A DNA stretch of 64,000 bases from Pachypanchax playfairii (GCA_006937955.1 SSNP01000082.1:1987549-2051548), one strand, 5' to 3'. Positions 27,146 to 40,557 are shown, counted from the stretch's first letter. A program made the numbers and translations. Notes: generated by a model not told the origin, from the sequence alone.

Positions 27146-27345
27146 TGACCAAATACTTATTTTCCACCATAATTTGCAAATAAACTTTTTAAAAATCAGA
27201 CAATGTGATTTTCTGGATTTTTTTTCCTCATTTTGTCTCTCATAGTTGAGGTATACCTATGATGAAAATTACAGGCCTCTCTGATCTTTTTAAGTGGGAG
27301 AACTTACACAATTGGTGGCTGACTAAATACTTTTTTGCCCCACTG
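27146..27345 (-). repeat. Right terminal inverted repeat of the Tc1 element
   Basis: Mirror of the left terminus. The transposase start codon lies about 160 bp inside it on the minus strand, the usual layout for Tc1 elements. Confidence 0.9.
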
Positions 27346-27677
27346 TATACTGTTTCCTGCCCCGCTGTGCATGGCAACGTCAGACGTTGTGTCTTCCTGT
27401 TTGCTACGTTATGCTACAGCTTTTAGCCAGCAGCATGCTAGGCGTGTTTTCAACTGCGGGAGCTGATGAATACTAACGAACAAAGGAGTTGTGATGAAAT
27501 AGATACAGGCCGTTCGGACTTGGGTTTTATCGCCACCTGCGTAGTTTGAGAGATTAAAACTGAAAGAGAAGTTATTGACCTGTTTTCACACCTGCTATGA
27601 AGGTAAGAACACCTGTGGAGCTAAAATATTCAACAGAAACCTCAAAAAAAACGTTTTTAATGGAAGGGCCTCTTTAA

Positions 27678-30600
27678 AAAGAAAGACAAGTGTTTTTGAA
27701 ACTTATTCCAGGGATTTAGGGCAGCATGTTAAAAAGTCTTTTTTCCACTAATTCTCATCTGACTCTGACAGGCATTTGTAAATTATTGTGAGAGTTCATG
27801 CTGTACTTGTTGAGATATTTACACATATAAACACACAGATAAAACAGAAATGATTTAGAGATTTCAGGTGACAGAGAACATTGTGTAACCTGGTCTTTTT
27901 TTTGGAGGAAATATTTCTGTTTGCTTTACAAATAATACATTTAAAGTTTTTGATGAGCAATTGGTGCATCTCTACTTGTTAGTGTAACTTTACTTCCTGT
28001 TCCTGTTACTTTAAGTCTGTTTTCATTGTTGCACTCAGTCTTTATCAACATACTTCTTTTTACGATTGTAAAAATATTTTTTAGCACTCGATCTGAACCA
28101 CTGAATCTTAATTCAGGCTGCATGTTTCGTCCCAGAGCCGCAAAACTGAATGACAACAATAAAAAGAATCCAGTTCTAGGCAGGTACCAGACCAGCTGGA
28201 ACGCTTTGAGAAAAGCTAGTTTCAAACAACAAGCAAAACAAATAAATGATATAAAAAACTGCTTTCAGACCCCACTGGCTGTGCAGATGTGTAGTTTATA
28301 ACAACGCTTGTTTATGGCTTTTTAACAGGTGGTGAAAGATACACCTTTCAGAATGAAAATGATTTTTTGGGGGGCTGAAAAGCAAATTTCATTTTCCTCA
28401 TGCCTCCTGACAACAAAGACGCTGAACCCATTACAGTCAGAGGCATGTGCATCACACACATTAAACGATGGGTCCTGTAGCAATCGAAAAAAAGCAATTT
28501 TCTCATTGAGCCAATAGATACTCCATTTAGTTCCAGGCTCTCTACGGACCAGTGTTGCTGTAGTGAGGCTGATACAGGAGGGAAAGCAAGTGTAGAGCGA
28601 TGACCCTGCCTCATTTTCCCACACGTGCCCCTTGCTGCTCCGAAGCCATCGATATGGATACAGACGTGCTCAGAAAGGTGGATGAGGGAGGCACACATAT
28701 GGGGGAAGATGAGGCAAAAGATAAGGACATGAGGAAGACAGAATAACAGATGAGGTGATACAGGAAAGTAGAATGAGGTGAACAAACCTAAACGTGCACG
28801 CGTAGCATGGCAGCTAAGCGAGAAACAAGTGAAAGTGTGAATGTGAGAAGGAAACGGAGGGGAGAGACAGAAATCGGAGGCGTCCAAGCATGTGGAACCA
28901 CCGACTGATTAATCTCAGGTCTTTAATGAGCGATGCTCTGCCAGATCAGGCAGCATTCAGTCAGTCACCCCGTCTCACTCAGCAGAAACTGCTACAATTC
29001 ACACGTCCTTATCTGTGCCAGGGTTTGGATGACACCGGAGCCCCGAACCTGTCTCACTGTCTTTCCTGCCTCTGCATTTTTTATTATTCCTTTCATTAAT
29101 GTAAACGTGAGATAAAGTGAAAGGTATAATTGAAGACACTATTAAAGCCACATCAGGTGTTGTTTGTGTGTGGGTGGGAAAAAAAAAATCACTGGAATGT
29201 ACTGAAACATTTAATTACCATCCTCCAACATCCAGTGAGGACTGTTGCTGCTATAACCTTTATTCCATGCATAAATAAGCCTGTTGTGTGTTGTTTAATT
29301 CATCACTGAGCTAAAATAACTATTCCCACTTCCAAATATTCATGTGAATCAGGCAGAGCAGAGAAGGTCTTCAGGCGGATTTTAGTCATCCGTGTTGGCA
29401 GCTGTTCCAAACACATCAATACTACTGATTCTTTCTATTTTTTTTTTCTTATGCTTTGACAAAGCAACTGTTTCCCCGCAACAAGGTGAACAAACAGATC
29501 TCTGTTTCCACTTTGTGTGCGCTTCTGGATTTACCAACTTCCTTTCATTGGATTTGGGGATAGAAATAATGATGTTTAAGAGAATAAAGAGCAGATAGAA
29601 GAAAAATACATGATGCATCAGCACCCTGTCTAAACAGGCTGGGTGTGATTTGATTCTTCTCTTTTCTGACACATAAACCTGAGGGAGATGGATGGCTGAC
29701 AGTAACTTTACTTTGCACACTCACCTGGACACTGATGTGTGGTAATGGGTCCCTTGGAGACAATCTCCTGGGGCAACAAAGTGATTAGATTTCTAGCTGA
29801 GTTTGAGTAAAAATATATATTTTTTTTAAAAACTCTGATTCTACAATTTCTGTTACTCCAGTTTGACCTAAAAAAATTGACTCCAGAGTAAAACAAACAA
29901 ACAAACAAATCCACCTCAATTTGTCTGCACACTTTGGAAGTCACGTGTTTGTGTAATAAAGCAAGTGGGTTTGCTCTCAGAGTGTTGACCTGTCCTTTTT
30001 GGAGTCACTGAATCTCTTATGTTCGCTCCAGCGGAGATCTGACAGGACAAGACGGAGGACTGAGGTGGACTTTTTTTTTCTTTTTGTTTTTGGGTGATGC
30101 ATCTGTCTGATTAACACAAACTGACAGTAGATTTCTGCCCTGCAGCAAAAGGTAGTGCCGTCAGAGACATCCATCTGGTGACTCCATACAATCTCAACAG
30201 CCTCCCTGGGTCTGACTGAGACCCCCCCCCCTTGGGAAGAGAGCCAGCTTGGACTCAGCTTATTTAATGGTAAGCCTGACAGCAATCATTTAAATGATAT
30301 CTATAGGTATCAATCAATTAAACTATTTAATCATCAACTCACAGGAAGACGTTTTTTTTATTTCAGTGAGTCTAAAATAAAGATAAATAAAGAAATAGTG
30401 ACCTGATGTTAGTTTTCCGGATGATAAACATGTAAAACAATAAAACAATTCCCAACATGTATTTTTTATTCAGTTTCTATAATGTCGAGGTTTATTTCTT
30501 GCTGTTTATTTGGTGATCAACTTGTTCCAACACAAAGTGGTGGAAAGCACACAAACACAGCGCACAAACAACCCTGACACACGCGCATTGTGGTGTAAAT

Positions 30601-30700
30601 GAGTCCGTTCCAGTGTTTTAATGACAAAAAAACATGCAAATGGTTGAAATTAGGATAATTTAACCGTCATTTTAACACACAACAATTAAGTTAGAGAGAC
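27678..30700. other. Gene-free stretch
   Basis: No gene is recognised. The minus-strand frame 28348-28887 (179 codons) is the longest but has no domain and contains long pyrimidine-rich, low-complexity coding. The patch 28,330-28,680 has balanced composition and includes a SOX-like AACAAAG near 28,413; it might be conserved non-coding DNA. An (AAAC)n run lies at about 29,890-29,910. Confidence 0.45.
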
Positions 30701-30726
30701 TTCTGCAAAGTGGGGAGTCGTTTCTT

Positions 30727-31080
30727 ACCTCCCAAGCCGAAACCCTCTGTCTCTGAGCAGCTTCCTTTCCCTTCAAAAAATATATCACAAAACAGTCTTT
30801 TTAAAAGCCTGATGAGCGCGTTCGCGTGGGATAAAACGGAGAAATACAAAAAACACCCGCAGCTCAGTTGGGATGTTCAGAGAAATGAATCATGCCCAGG
30901 AGCGTCCAACTCATAGTGTCCAGCGCTCCCAGTTCTGCGTGTTTGAGTGGAGGATGGTTTGCAAACAGTTTGGAGAAGTCAGAGCAAACCGAGCTGATCC
31001 TGCAGCCTGCTTCAGCTCCGGAGGGGCGGAGACTGTCCGGAGACAAAACACGCCTCCAGTTTGCCTCCGTGGCTGAACTC
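30727..31080 (-). promoter_or_regulatory. CpG-rich promoter / first-exon candidate, minus strand
   Basis: This patch has roughly sixteen CpG dinucleotides in about 330 bp, against a CpG-poor background, which in vertebrates often marks a promoter. A GC box (GGGGCGG at 31023-31029) is present. On the minus strand the transcript would run left and meet a near-consensus splice donor, GGGAG/GTAAGAAA, with the last exon base at 30729 and GT at 30728-30727. The exon would be mostly untranslated; a short frame beginning MSWTLLGMIH stops after 16 codons. This may be the 5' exon of a gene extending left or of a long non-coding RNA. No downstream exon was identified. Confidence 0.35.
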
Positions 31081-31889
31081 TCACTTAATCCTCAGCCTCC
31101 GAGGCAGTTAATTGATTCATGTCTAAAAGTCACCAACTTTTTCTTTTTTTTTGCATTAAAACGGATGTTTTCTTGTTTTCTTTATAACACAGGTGAAGAG
31201 TTCTGATTTTTAAAGGTGTGAGGTTCACAGTTCAGGCTCATAAACAACATGTGTAAGAAAATACTATGTTTTTATCACTGTTTAAATATTCTCTGTTAAT
31301 TGAATCTGGTGGTTCATGACAGTGTTTTCAGCAAAAAAAGGTGATAAAAGGAACTGAGAGAAATCACAAGAGAAAGGGTTCCTTTGAAGATCAAGGAATG
31401 TGCTATTAAACCTGTGTGTAGGGCTGCCGAGGGATTAGTGCCGCGTTTCATCTGCGGAGAGCCACAAATCAGGAGACTACAGCACCAATATCTGTCACTC
31501 TTTCAAAGAGTAAAAATGTAATTATTGTTAAAGCAGAAGAATCACTTAAAGAGGTGTTAAAACAGGAGGAACAAGGAGGAGGAGTCACACATCTAACTTT
31601 TTGAAAGGAAAGTAACATCTATATTATGATCATAAATATGAATATTAGCATCAGGTTTCTGCCTTTCTATGTTGTAAAACAGTGTTTACAAGTGCTGTCA
31701 TGTTGTATTTTAAGAACCCGAGAGACCTGGGACTGGAAGTCCCGCCCACTCACCTGCACACAATTATGTTGTTTTTTTAGCATCAAATACAAATAATTAA
31801 GAACAGTAACAAGGTTCAAGGTTTTAACATTCTAATGTGAGGAATATCTTGATAAGACAACAAAAGTCAAGATCTGGAAAATTTTTCCA

Positions 31890-32480
31890 AGATGTCTACC
31901 ATTCATTGGGGCGGAACTTAAGCTTTAAACAGTAACCAACCACTAGAGGGCGATTGCTTTGTTTTCCTTGAAGCTCCTGTTCCATTCAAATATGGTAGCC
32001 TGACCAATCAGATCCTCCTGCATTATGTTCAAATGCAGAAGGGTCTGACACCGGAGCCGCACCCAATCATTTCCACTTCAAATTTTAGGACGGACCGATT
32101 ACATATCACCTTTGTTGTGCGTCATCCTGAAAACACGGAACTAGCATTTTCCACCCAGAGCACAACATTCAACATGGCGGACTCGGCTGTGGATGAAGTG
32201 TTTACTTCTGCGCTTTACAACATCTTGTATTTGCAAGTTTTTGACACAAAAGCGACAACTGTCATTAATATTCGTCTTTTCTGCTCCATTAAACATGTAG
32301 CTACCATTACGGCTCCGCTTGCTAAACCTCTTGTATTCGTTCCGCCTCGTGCTTATCCGCTTCACGTATGTTGCGTGACTTCCAGGTTTCTGTGATTGGT
32401 TCTCTCTCAACTGGCGAAGCCCGCCTTCGAAATTCAGAGACAGCGGTTCAGCTTCAGGCCCTCACGTCTTTGTAAAGTAT
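31890..32480. repeat. Possible dispersed repeat with CTCF-like site
   Basis: The segment opens with CCATTCATTGGGGCGGAAC and CCACTAGAGGGCG, blocks I associate with teleost interspersed repeats, and continues with CpG-containing sequence to about 32,480. It contains open frames on both strands (32033-32395 plus, 32141-32410 minus) with no recognised domain. I see no second copy in this window, so repeat status is an impression only. Confidence 0.3.
31940..31952 (+). promoter_or_regulatory. CTCF-like core motif
   Basis: CCACTAGAGGGCG fits the CTCF core pattern CCASYAGRKGGCR with at most one mismatch. CTCF sites carried by repeats are known in vertebrates. Binding is inferred, not shown. Confidence 0.3.
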
Positions 32481-35400
32481 TCTGTCAAAGACTTGGGCCT
32501 GGTTGATCAGGTAACAAGTATGGGGTTTATGATTACTGTGTATTATGGTGGTAACGTTCAGTCCTTTCACATTAATGAACCGGACACAGAAAAAATTGAC
32601 AGATTTACCAAAGTTTTGCAGACACAAACATTATTTTCAATATATATTTCTGCATTTAAAAAAATAACTTCTCATTCTTTTGAACTCAACAAACCTCAAG
32701 ATGTTGTTTCCTTCCACCCTTTCAGACACACCTTTAAATATTTACATTGCGTCCAGTGAGGAAGTGAAATATAAACTCCTGTAAGTGTTCATTTCCTGTC
32801 AATCCCCAGCATAAATACAAAAACACTTTGGATTTTGAACATAAATAAGAGGAGAAACTAAAGAAACAAACATTTTCAGGATGCAAATTTTTCATCTGTC
32901 AAGGGAAAAAGATAAATCTGTAAAATCAGAAACAAAAAGTTATTATTATTATTTGATATTTTAACATCTAAATTCATCAACTGAAGGTGGAATTTTTATG
33001 AGATAAAAAATGAAAAAGATGCTCATCAGAACAAGTGACGAGATGATCTTTAGACTTTTCTCTCTGTGAAAAAGTGATGCTTTATTTACATTTGTTGATT
33101 CCATCATCAGATCAGAAGTGGCTTTCAGATTCAACAGCTGGTAGTTTTTGTTTGTCCCCCTGTTAATTATTCACGCTGTGCCCAGAAAACAAGAGAAGAG
33201 CTTTTTGTTCTGCGTTTGGAGTGGAAGTGAAGTGTTTTCTCTCCCTCTGTGCTCCTCATGTCACAAAATCTACTACAGATGGAGAGCAAGAAAGGCGCTC
33301 CACAGACTCTTTTTGCCTTCTCCTCGAAGGTCGTGACACTGACATTCTCACTGACATACGTGATACTTTCAACCCCCCCACCAGTGGTCTGGTGTTCTCC
33401 TAATCTCTTTCTTGTTGCCCCCAGTAGCAATTTCAAAGTGTTGTTTTTTTAAACTGGACAAAGACTGATTTGGAATTAATCTGGAATAGTTGAAATGTTT
33501 TGTATCTGGATTCAGATGTAAGAACTCAGCCTGAGTGAAGTATCACAGGAATGACTTGGCAGCAGAAAGAACAGCTGTGAGGTATTTTCTCTGTGGCTCT
33601 TTGGGTATTTTCAGAGGACTTACGAGTGTAAAGAAAGGCTGAGGTGATTAAAACAGCCCCCCCCCTTCAGCACTCACATGGATCAGTAGTCTTAGGTGGA
33701 GTCTTGTTCCAAATTTCTCACAGGGTTAAGACATTCTTTTTCTTTTCCCAATATAATCAGTGATTGATCAGCAGATATTCTGGTTCTCGGCATGGAACGT
33801 TCTCCAAAATCAGCTTCACATTTTCCCATTTTGGTGTTTCTCAATCTGGTTATTACGATTTTTTTTGGTGTTTTTTGAATGGAAACAAAAGTAGTAGTGC
33901 AATGATTTAAAAAAAAGTCCAATGAAAATATATGAAGTGCTTCACAGGACAGTAAAAGACTGGATTATTAATTTTAAGAAGATACAGCAGGTCTAAACCT
34001 AAAACAGTTCAAACCTGGACATAAAAATACATCCTGGTTCAGGCTGCTCCTTTATAAATCACAGGTATTGATCTGATAATAAGTCTGTGCTGGTAATGGA
34101 TGGGTCAGTAATGGGAAATAAGAGGGTGTCTGTTCGTTTGACTCAAGTGGTCACTCAGTCTTCTATTTTAGAAATCTCTGACCTAGTTATTATCTCTGTT
34201 GGTCACCGTCACACAGAACCCAGTGGGTGTTACTATAGAAAAAGTCACTCAGTGCTGTTCCGTTTTAAAATAAATCATCCAAATTTGTCCATTTGACTGT
34301 ATTTCAGTTTTTGTCAGAAAGAAAAAACATCTCTGGGCTATTTACAGAAATCATTGTCATCATGTCAGAGTTATAGGCTGAACCAGAGACAGTGAAAGGT
34401 AGAGGGGAGTTTACATTGAATATTGCACTAACACAGTTGTTTTGGAACTGATCTGGAGGAAGAAGAGATAGACTGTATATTTATTCTCAATGATCTTATC
34501 AGATGCTTGTAATGCAGAAATGTTCTTGATGTTGCTGTTCAGGCCGTGAGGAGGAGGATGGGATTCAGGGAACCAAGTGACAAAGAGGAGGAGTCAAGGC
34601 AACACGTTGATCCAGACTGAAGATAATGTTTTCTTTATTCTCCAGACTGAGCGTGGACTTTAGAAAATCTTCTCAGTGGAAATCAGACGGGGTTTTCTCA
34701 GGTGGATTTTTGTTTGGATGTTTAGGAGATGTTTGAGTTGAGCATTGGATTCTGGTCACACCAGGGAAATCTAACAAAAACATCAGACTAATTACTTTTG
34801 TCATAAAAATGACTCCAGGGAATTGCTTAAAGTGTCACTGGCTGAGACAATCACTAAATGGGACTGAAGGGTCCAGAGCTGAAGAATAACTTGGAGCTCT
34901 CCAGTGATCAGAGGTCTCAGAAAAAGGAGGAAAAACATGGAAAAGAAAAGAAAACAAAGATGTATTATCTTCATTTCTGCCTTCATGTTCCTCATTAGTT
35001 TTTGTTCTTTTATTTCTGTCGTGTATTTAAACGTGATCTTTATCAAATCAAATTACATTTATCTATGAAGCACATTTTAAAACAACATGCATTAGCCAAC
35101 GTGATGGACTTAAATATATAAACAAATGACAAAAAAAGTCAGTTTCAGTGTAATAAAGACTTTTAATGTCAAAATAAAACTTTAAAAATGAGCCTAAAGC
35201 TTGAAACTATAGATGAGTCAAGGTTGGGTTGATTAAGCTGCTGCATGACAGCATGTTGGTAAAACACCTGACCTACAGCTGTTATTAATAATAGCTAAAA
35301 TGTCAAAAACTTTTTTCCAAAATTGAACAGGAACAACAACATTAGTGCAGGAAGATTGTTTCATGTCATCAACTTGATTAAAACATACAGGCTCAAACTG

Positions 35401-38400
35401 ATTAAAGACAGCAGAGCTTGATGACAGTAGAAGGTTCAAACGGCTGAGAGGAAACTAGCTCAAGTTTTTCTCTTATTAATGAAAAACTGCAGGATTTTTT
35501 TTACAGGTTTCAGAGGAGTAACTAATTACGTGTAGATGGTGGAGAGTTCAGACCAGAACAGAAAGAAGAACCTGGGGATTATGGGAATTGTTTACAATAA
35601 AAAAGCTGGTAGATTTCTAGTTACCGGCCAATCAGAATTTCCACTGGTCAGTTTTTATTTGAGGAAAATAAACCAACTATAAGTGCAACTGAATACATTT
35701 AATTACACAATTAAATTTGTACATTTAATTGTGTAATTTCATTGTGTGTATCTTGACATGTAAAAAGTCCAATTCACGTAATGACTTCATTTACTTGCAC
35801 ATCCATGTGAAGTTTGTGAATGTTCAGCCTTTTTTTGACTCAGTTCTGCAAATGTTAGTAAACAGCCATGAAACAGTGGGAGGCGTTCACAGGAAATGTA
35901 GCAACATTACAGGACAAATAACTTAAAGGTGAGATATGGCACTTGGAACACAATAACACGGCACAAAGCCTTCAGCCATCTGGGTGCCAGGCTTGTTAAC
36001 CCCCCCCCCACGCGACCGAACAATATTCCTCACCAAACCCACTCTGATCCCCGATCCGAGCAGGACAATAAATTATCATGAGTTCAGTTCACTAATCATG
36101 CTCTCCAGCCCCACTGATCACACACTGATTCTGACAAAAGCAGAAGCTCCTCCACTTCAGCAACATGCAGCTAAATATTAGCTAGCTGCTAATAAAAAAC
36201 ATTTCCACACAGAACTTGCTCGTCACATGGGAAACCCCAGAGGAATCACTATGACAAGCAAATAAGGTATATAATCACCACATATCCCTGGTGCTTCCAG
36301 CTGGTTGATCTGCAGACTCCACAGCACCAGCCTCACTGTGCTGCAGTATTTACAGTATTAGGCAACCCAAAATGGTGCCCGCTGCTCTGCCAGCTATTGG
36401 CTGGTAGATGTAAACAAAATGCCAAAGTCGTCCCTGTCAAAATTCATATTTTATAATATTTTACTTCAAATATAATTTTAAAGGAAATAGTATTTTCATT
36501 CTACATCCCTCTAAACACCCCGTGGAGGAATTATTTTTGTTAAAAATATTGCTTTTAATGAAAATATTCCATATACCACCTTTAATGATTTGCTACATTA
36601 ATCTCTGGCAAAACTGGCCTGTAAATTTTTATTGGTACCCATCAAAGTGTATTTTAACCTGGTCATGCTGTTTTTTCTTATAATTTTAGTTCAATTCTTA
36701 ACATTATTCTTGTTATTGTGTTTCTGTTTCGATCTAGAGTTTTTTGTTTGTCACAGTTTTTCACAGCGATTGCCTTGTCCGTAGGTTCTCTTAGTAATCA
36801 CTCACAGCTGCCTTTCATCTGCAATTACACACCTGCTCCTCATATCAGTGTTCTTCCTTCACAGTATACCTACCTCCTTGGTTCTCCATTCATTGTTAGG
36901 TCACCCTATGTTAATATCATGAAATGTGTGGAAACTTATTTTTTGCCAAGCTTATTTCATTATAAGCTGATTTTTGGATTTTACCTGTCTGTCTTCTGCC
37001 TGTCATTGTTGTTTGAGTTCCACCCCAGAACAACGCCCACCTGTTCATGACACCAAATTTCAGTTTGTGTTTGTCAGCAGCCCAATAAATTGAACCCAAA
37101 TCATCTTTCCTAAACCTAACCAATAAGTTGTAGTCCTTAAACTTAAAAAAAAAAAAACTGAGCAGGTGTGTGACTGTGTTGCTGAAATCAGGCCATCACT
37201 AGGACTTTAAAGCAAACACTTCATAGTGTTATTTAGTATATTTACAGTCAGAATGCATATGATTATTTTGTTAAAGGTTTTAAAAGCACAAAAAGTATCC
37301 CATTGTTGTTTAAACTGGAGGATTTATGTGCACTGAAATGAAAAAAAAAACACTTGAAAAGCATTTTCTTCAACATTTGCTTCAACATCACTTGACTCAT
37401 GTGTTTAAAACTTCACCTTTAGAAAGGCTACAGAAATGTAGATGTGGATGGGTTTATCCTTTGGCAAAAGACTGAATGGAAAAATATTTTTAACCATATA
37501 GAATTATGTTTCTTAACACAAAAAGTTTTGAGACAAACACTTCAAAAGTTGGTAACTTGGAGTATTTATTTAGTAGTTTATGCAGTTTTGCACGCTCTGA
37601 GCTGACAGATAAACAGATATTAGGTCATAAAATTAAATAAATACATCTTTAGATAAATCTAAAAAAGACTTACATCAGATCATAATATTAAAACCAACAT
37701 TTCTGCATTTATTTGAGTCTATTTAGAGCAGCAACAAATTTTCTATGTGACCTTAGAAAAACAAGCGTTTCTGCCCATCAGTCTGTTGAAGGGTTTTAAA
37801 ATGGTTTCCAAATAATTTAGAGGTCATTGTATCGTGAGAATCATTATTCACATGAGGAAAATGGTTGCTAATTTCCTCAAGAGTGAGTTTTCCTGCAAAT
37901 TCACCAAGAGGTCAGAACATTCAATGCTCAGAGAAACTGGAAAAATAACAAACCACAAACACCTCAGATTCCACACGCCCCATTTAGTGTGTTAAATGTT
38001 AAAACTCCTGATGGGACAGTTAAAATGACCTAACATATATAGCTTGTGTGGAAGTGTTGCCTACATGACCATAGCAGCGCTGCTGAGGAGTTGCGCCTCA
38101 ACAAACAGCAGGACTTACGAATAATTATCCAAATGTCAAAACTAAACAGCATTTCAGCTCAAACACTTCATTCAGACTGTCAAGCTGAACAGTTGGTTGA
38201 TTTGTTGTGCTTGTTTTGCAGCCACAGAATCTGGGCACCTTGTATTCTAGAGTCAAATGTAGGGGCATCTGTCCAACAGCTGAAGCTCATGTGAAAAGGA
38301 ATCATACTTCTGGACAATGATGTTAAACACGGACTGGTCTACAGCGATCCATTGGTCTTGTTAAGTGTCAGAAAGTTGAGATGAAATGCACATTGTGAAA

Positions 38401-39340
38401 ATGAGGTTCAAGATTTTCTTCTGAGACAACAAGGTGTAATAATTTATCAAAGTAGTTGCTGTTATTCACGCCTCCCTTTGGACTGAGAACTTGCTTTTCG
38501 TGTCCTCAAAAAAAGGTCAGTCGTTAAACCAAATGGGAAAAACCCTTGAAGTAACTTCAGTGGGACTCATTTCTGAGTATTCTCTGATTCCATCATACAT
38601 GGATCAGTATTATAACATTTCAGAGACTTCCCAGTGATAAAAAATGTTAAAGAGAATTGAAATCATCCTGCTTGTTGCATATGTGCAGTTCAAAATCCAT
38701 AAATTGATGTAATAGTAGCTGAAAGTCATGATCATCCCATACTTGAAGAGCTGCAGACTGAATAAGACCTTTGAAACATCTTAAATTGATGCACAACTGA
38801 AGTTTTGAAGTCAATCCAATTTGAGATGGTCATGACAACTAATCTTTACCAAACATGAAAATATCTCTAACTACAGTTTGGTAGTAGATGAAAGTTTGAG
38901 ATTGTATATGATATTATTTTACAAATGTAATCAAAATGGTGAGTATTTAATTATGTATATTTAAAGGAACATGTGCTGCTACCTATACAGCATCTCTTTT
39001 TTTGGAAGATGACCTTGTTTATCTTCACAAGACAAGTCCAAATCACATTTTATATGTATTGTTGTGTCATGACTGTTAAGTAAAAGGTATGGTGGAGGAT
39101 CTTTTTCTCCCAGGTGGATCATCTAGACCATTTTTTCCACCCGCCTGTCAATCATTCTGGTGAAACATTTCTAGGATAGTGTAGAAGACTTTTCTATTGA
39201 TGCTTTTATTTTGAAGTTTGCCTGGGAGTGACCAGGGAAGTTCCCGTTCAGAGTGTTAATAATTTAGGACTGGCTGACCCACTCTATTACTATCATTATA
39301 AGTAATTAATAGTGACTGGATACACTTGGTTATAATAGTT
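32481..39340. other. Gene-free stretch
   Basis: Nothing gene-like is recognised across almost seven kilobases. The interval 36,740-37,060 has T-rich, CCTGTCTGTCTTCTGCCTGTC-like sequence ending CACCTGTTCATGACACC, which loosely recalls decayed LTR tails of teleost retrotransposons; it is too degenerate to call. The rest is AT-rich with short homopolymers. Confidence 0.45.
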
Positions 39341-39537
39341 TTCACTTCCTGCGCATGCGCACGCTCAGGTGTTTATGTGTAGTGTGTGACACATGGCAGG
39401 CAGGGTCGTGTACGCGAAATGGATCCAGAGTGACTGGGCAGAGGATGAAGATGGTGGGAGTGAGCAGAAGGCACTGATACGAGGTGTTCTGGAACTCTTT
39501 TTCAGGGGCGTGGGAACGATGACTGAGCAAAGAACAG
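39340..39537 (+). other. Promoter motifs followed by an exon-like open frame
   Basis: An ETS-type CACTTCCTG is fused to a perfect palindromic NRF1 site, TGCGCATGCGCA (39350-39361), a pairing typical of housekeeping promoters. An ATG follows at 39393 and opens 48 codons, beginning MAGRVVYAKWIQSDW and ending TMTEQRT, which run into a donor-like ACAG/GTAGGA with GT at 39538-39539 (phase 1). The peptide has an acidic stretch (AEDEDGG) and is not recognised. Alternatively the flanks form a short inverted repeat, since GTTGCGCATGTGCA lies at 39594-39607, and the whole could be a transposon-like fragment. No second exon was found. Confidence 0.25.
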
Positions 39538-40048
39538 GTAGGACCTCTCCCCATTTATTGGTAAACAGAGCGTGCACGTGAATAACTGAGAGTGTTGCGC
39601 ATGTGCATTTTTCAAAAAAGTGGTGAGGGCGTTTCTTTCCTGAAATTCAGAGAATTCCTCTGCTTTACCTTTAAAGCGATCTGCTACTTGTCAAAAACAT
39701 TTAACAAAACAAGAACTAGCACAAAAGGAGTTGAAGAGCTGCTGATTATCCAACAATCAAGCTGATATCACCATTTATTCAATGTCTCAATATTTGTTGT
39801 CTATTAGTGACTCAGATTCCTATTAGTGAAAAAGTCAGAGGATAAAATCCTGGAAAGCTGTTTAAACTCCAAACTCTGTCTAATGTTTGAGTTTTGTCAG
39901 ATGATGTGACGGTACGTTTCACTGCAGCAGAAAACAAGAAAATGCTGAAATTGGCTTTTACAATGTGAATTTTTAATTTCAAGCTGAGGTCAGTAAAATG
40001 TCCATATTTCTTCTTGTTCGTGTTGATCACGTCAAAAACAGACAAACA

Positions 40049-40464
<416 letters not shown>

Positions 40465-40556
<92 letters not shown>
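40465..40556 (+). repeat. (CA)n microsatellite between units L1 and L2
   Basis: About 46 perfect CA units. Confidence 0.97.

Positions 40557-40557
<1 letters not shown>

Larger units (their letters stand above)
25829..27345 (-). mobile_element. Tc1/mariner transposon with 200 bp IR/DR termini
   Basis: The element is 1,517 bp and is flanked by TA dinucleotides (25827-25828 and 27346-27347), the target duplication of Tc1/mariner. Terminal inverted repeats run 25829-26028 and 27146-27345, both starting CAGTGGGGCAAAAAAGTATT; I see only about four mismatches in 200 bp. Each repeat carries an outer and an inner direct repeat (GTATTTAGTCA and GTATTTGGTCA types), the IR/DR arrangement of Sleeping Beauty-like fish elements. 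The transposase lies on the minus strand and is broken. Near-identical termini indicate a young insertion. It interrupts a dispersed repeat. Confidence 0.95.
25802..27677 (+). repeat. Unclassified dispersed repeat, copy 1, split by Tc1
   Basis: Excluding the Tc1 insertion, 25802-25828 plus 27348-27677 match the reverse complement of 50477-50846 along their whole length. Shared landmarks run from AACAAACTAG...ATGAGAGCAAGG through GGCAACGTCAGACG, CAGCATGCTAGGCGTG, AACAAAGGAGTTGTGATGAA to GGAAGGGCCTCTTTA. Similarity stops abruptly at both ends, so this is a discrete mobile-type unit of about 360 bp. I find no terminal inverted repeat, poly-A tail or tRNA-like promoter boxes, so the class is unknown. 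Confidence 0.7.

Noticed and set aside
28348..28887. 179-codon minus-strand frame
   Set aside because: No domain, pyrimidine-rich composition, several competing frames and no splice or promoter signals.
30864..31046. Connexin-like start MSWTLLG
   Set aside because: The resemblance ends after a few residues; a stop follows 16 codons later and none of the connexin membrane segments is present.
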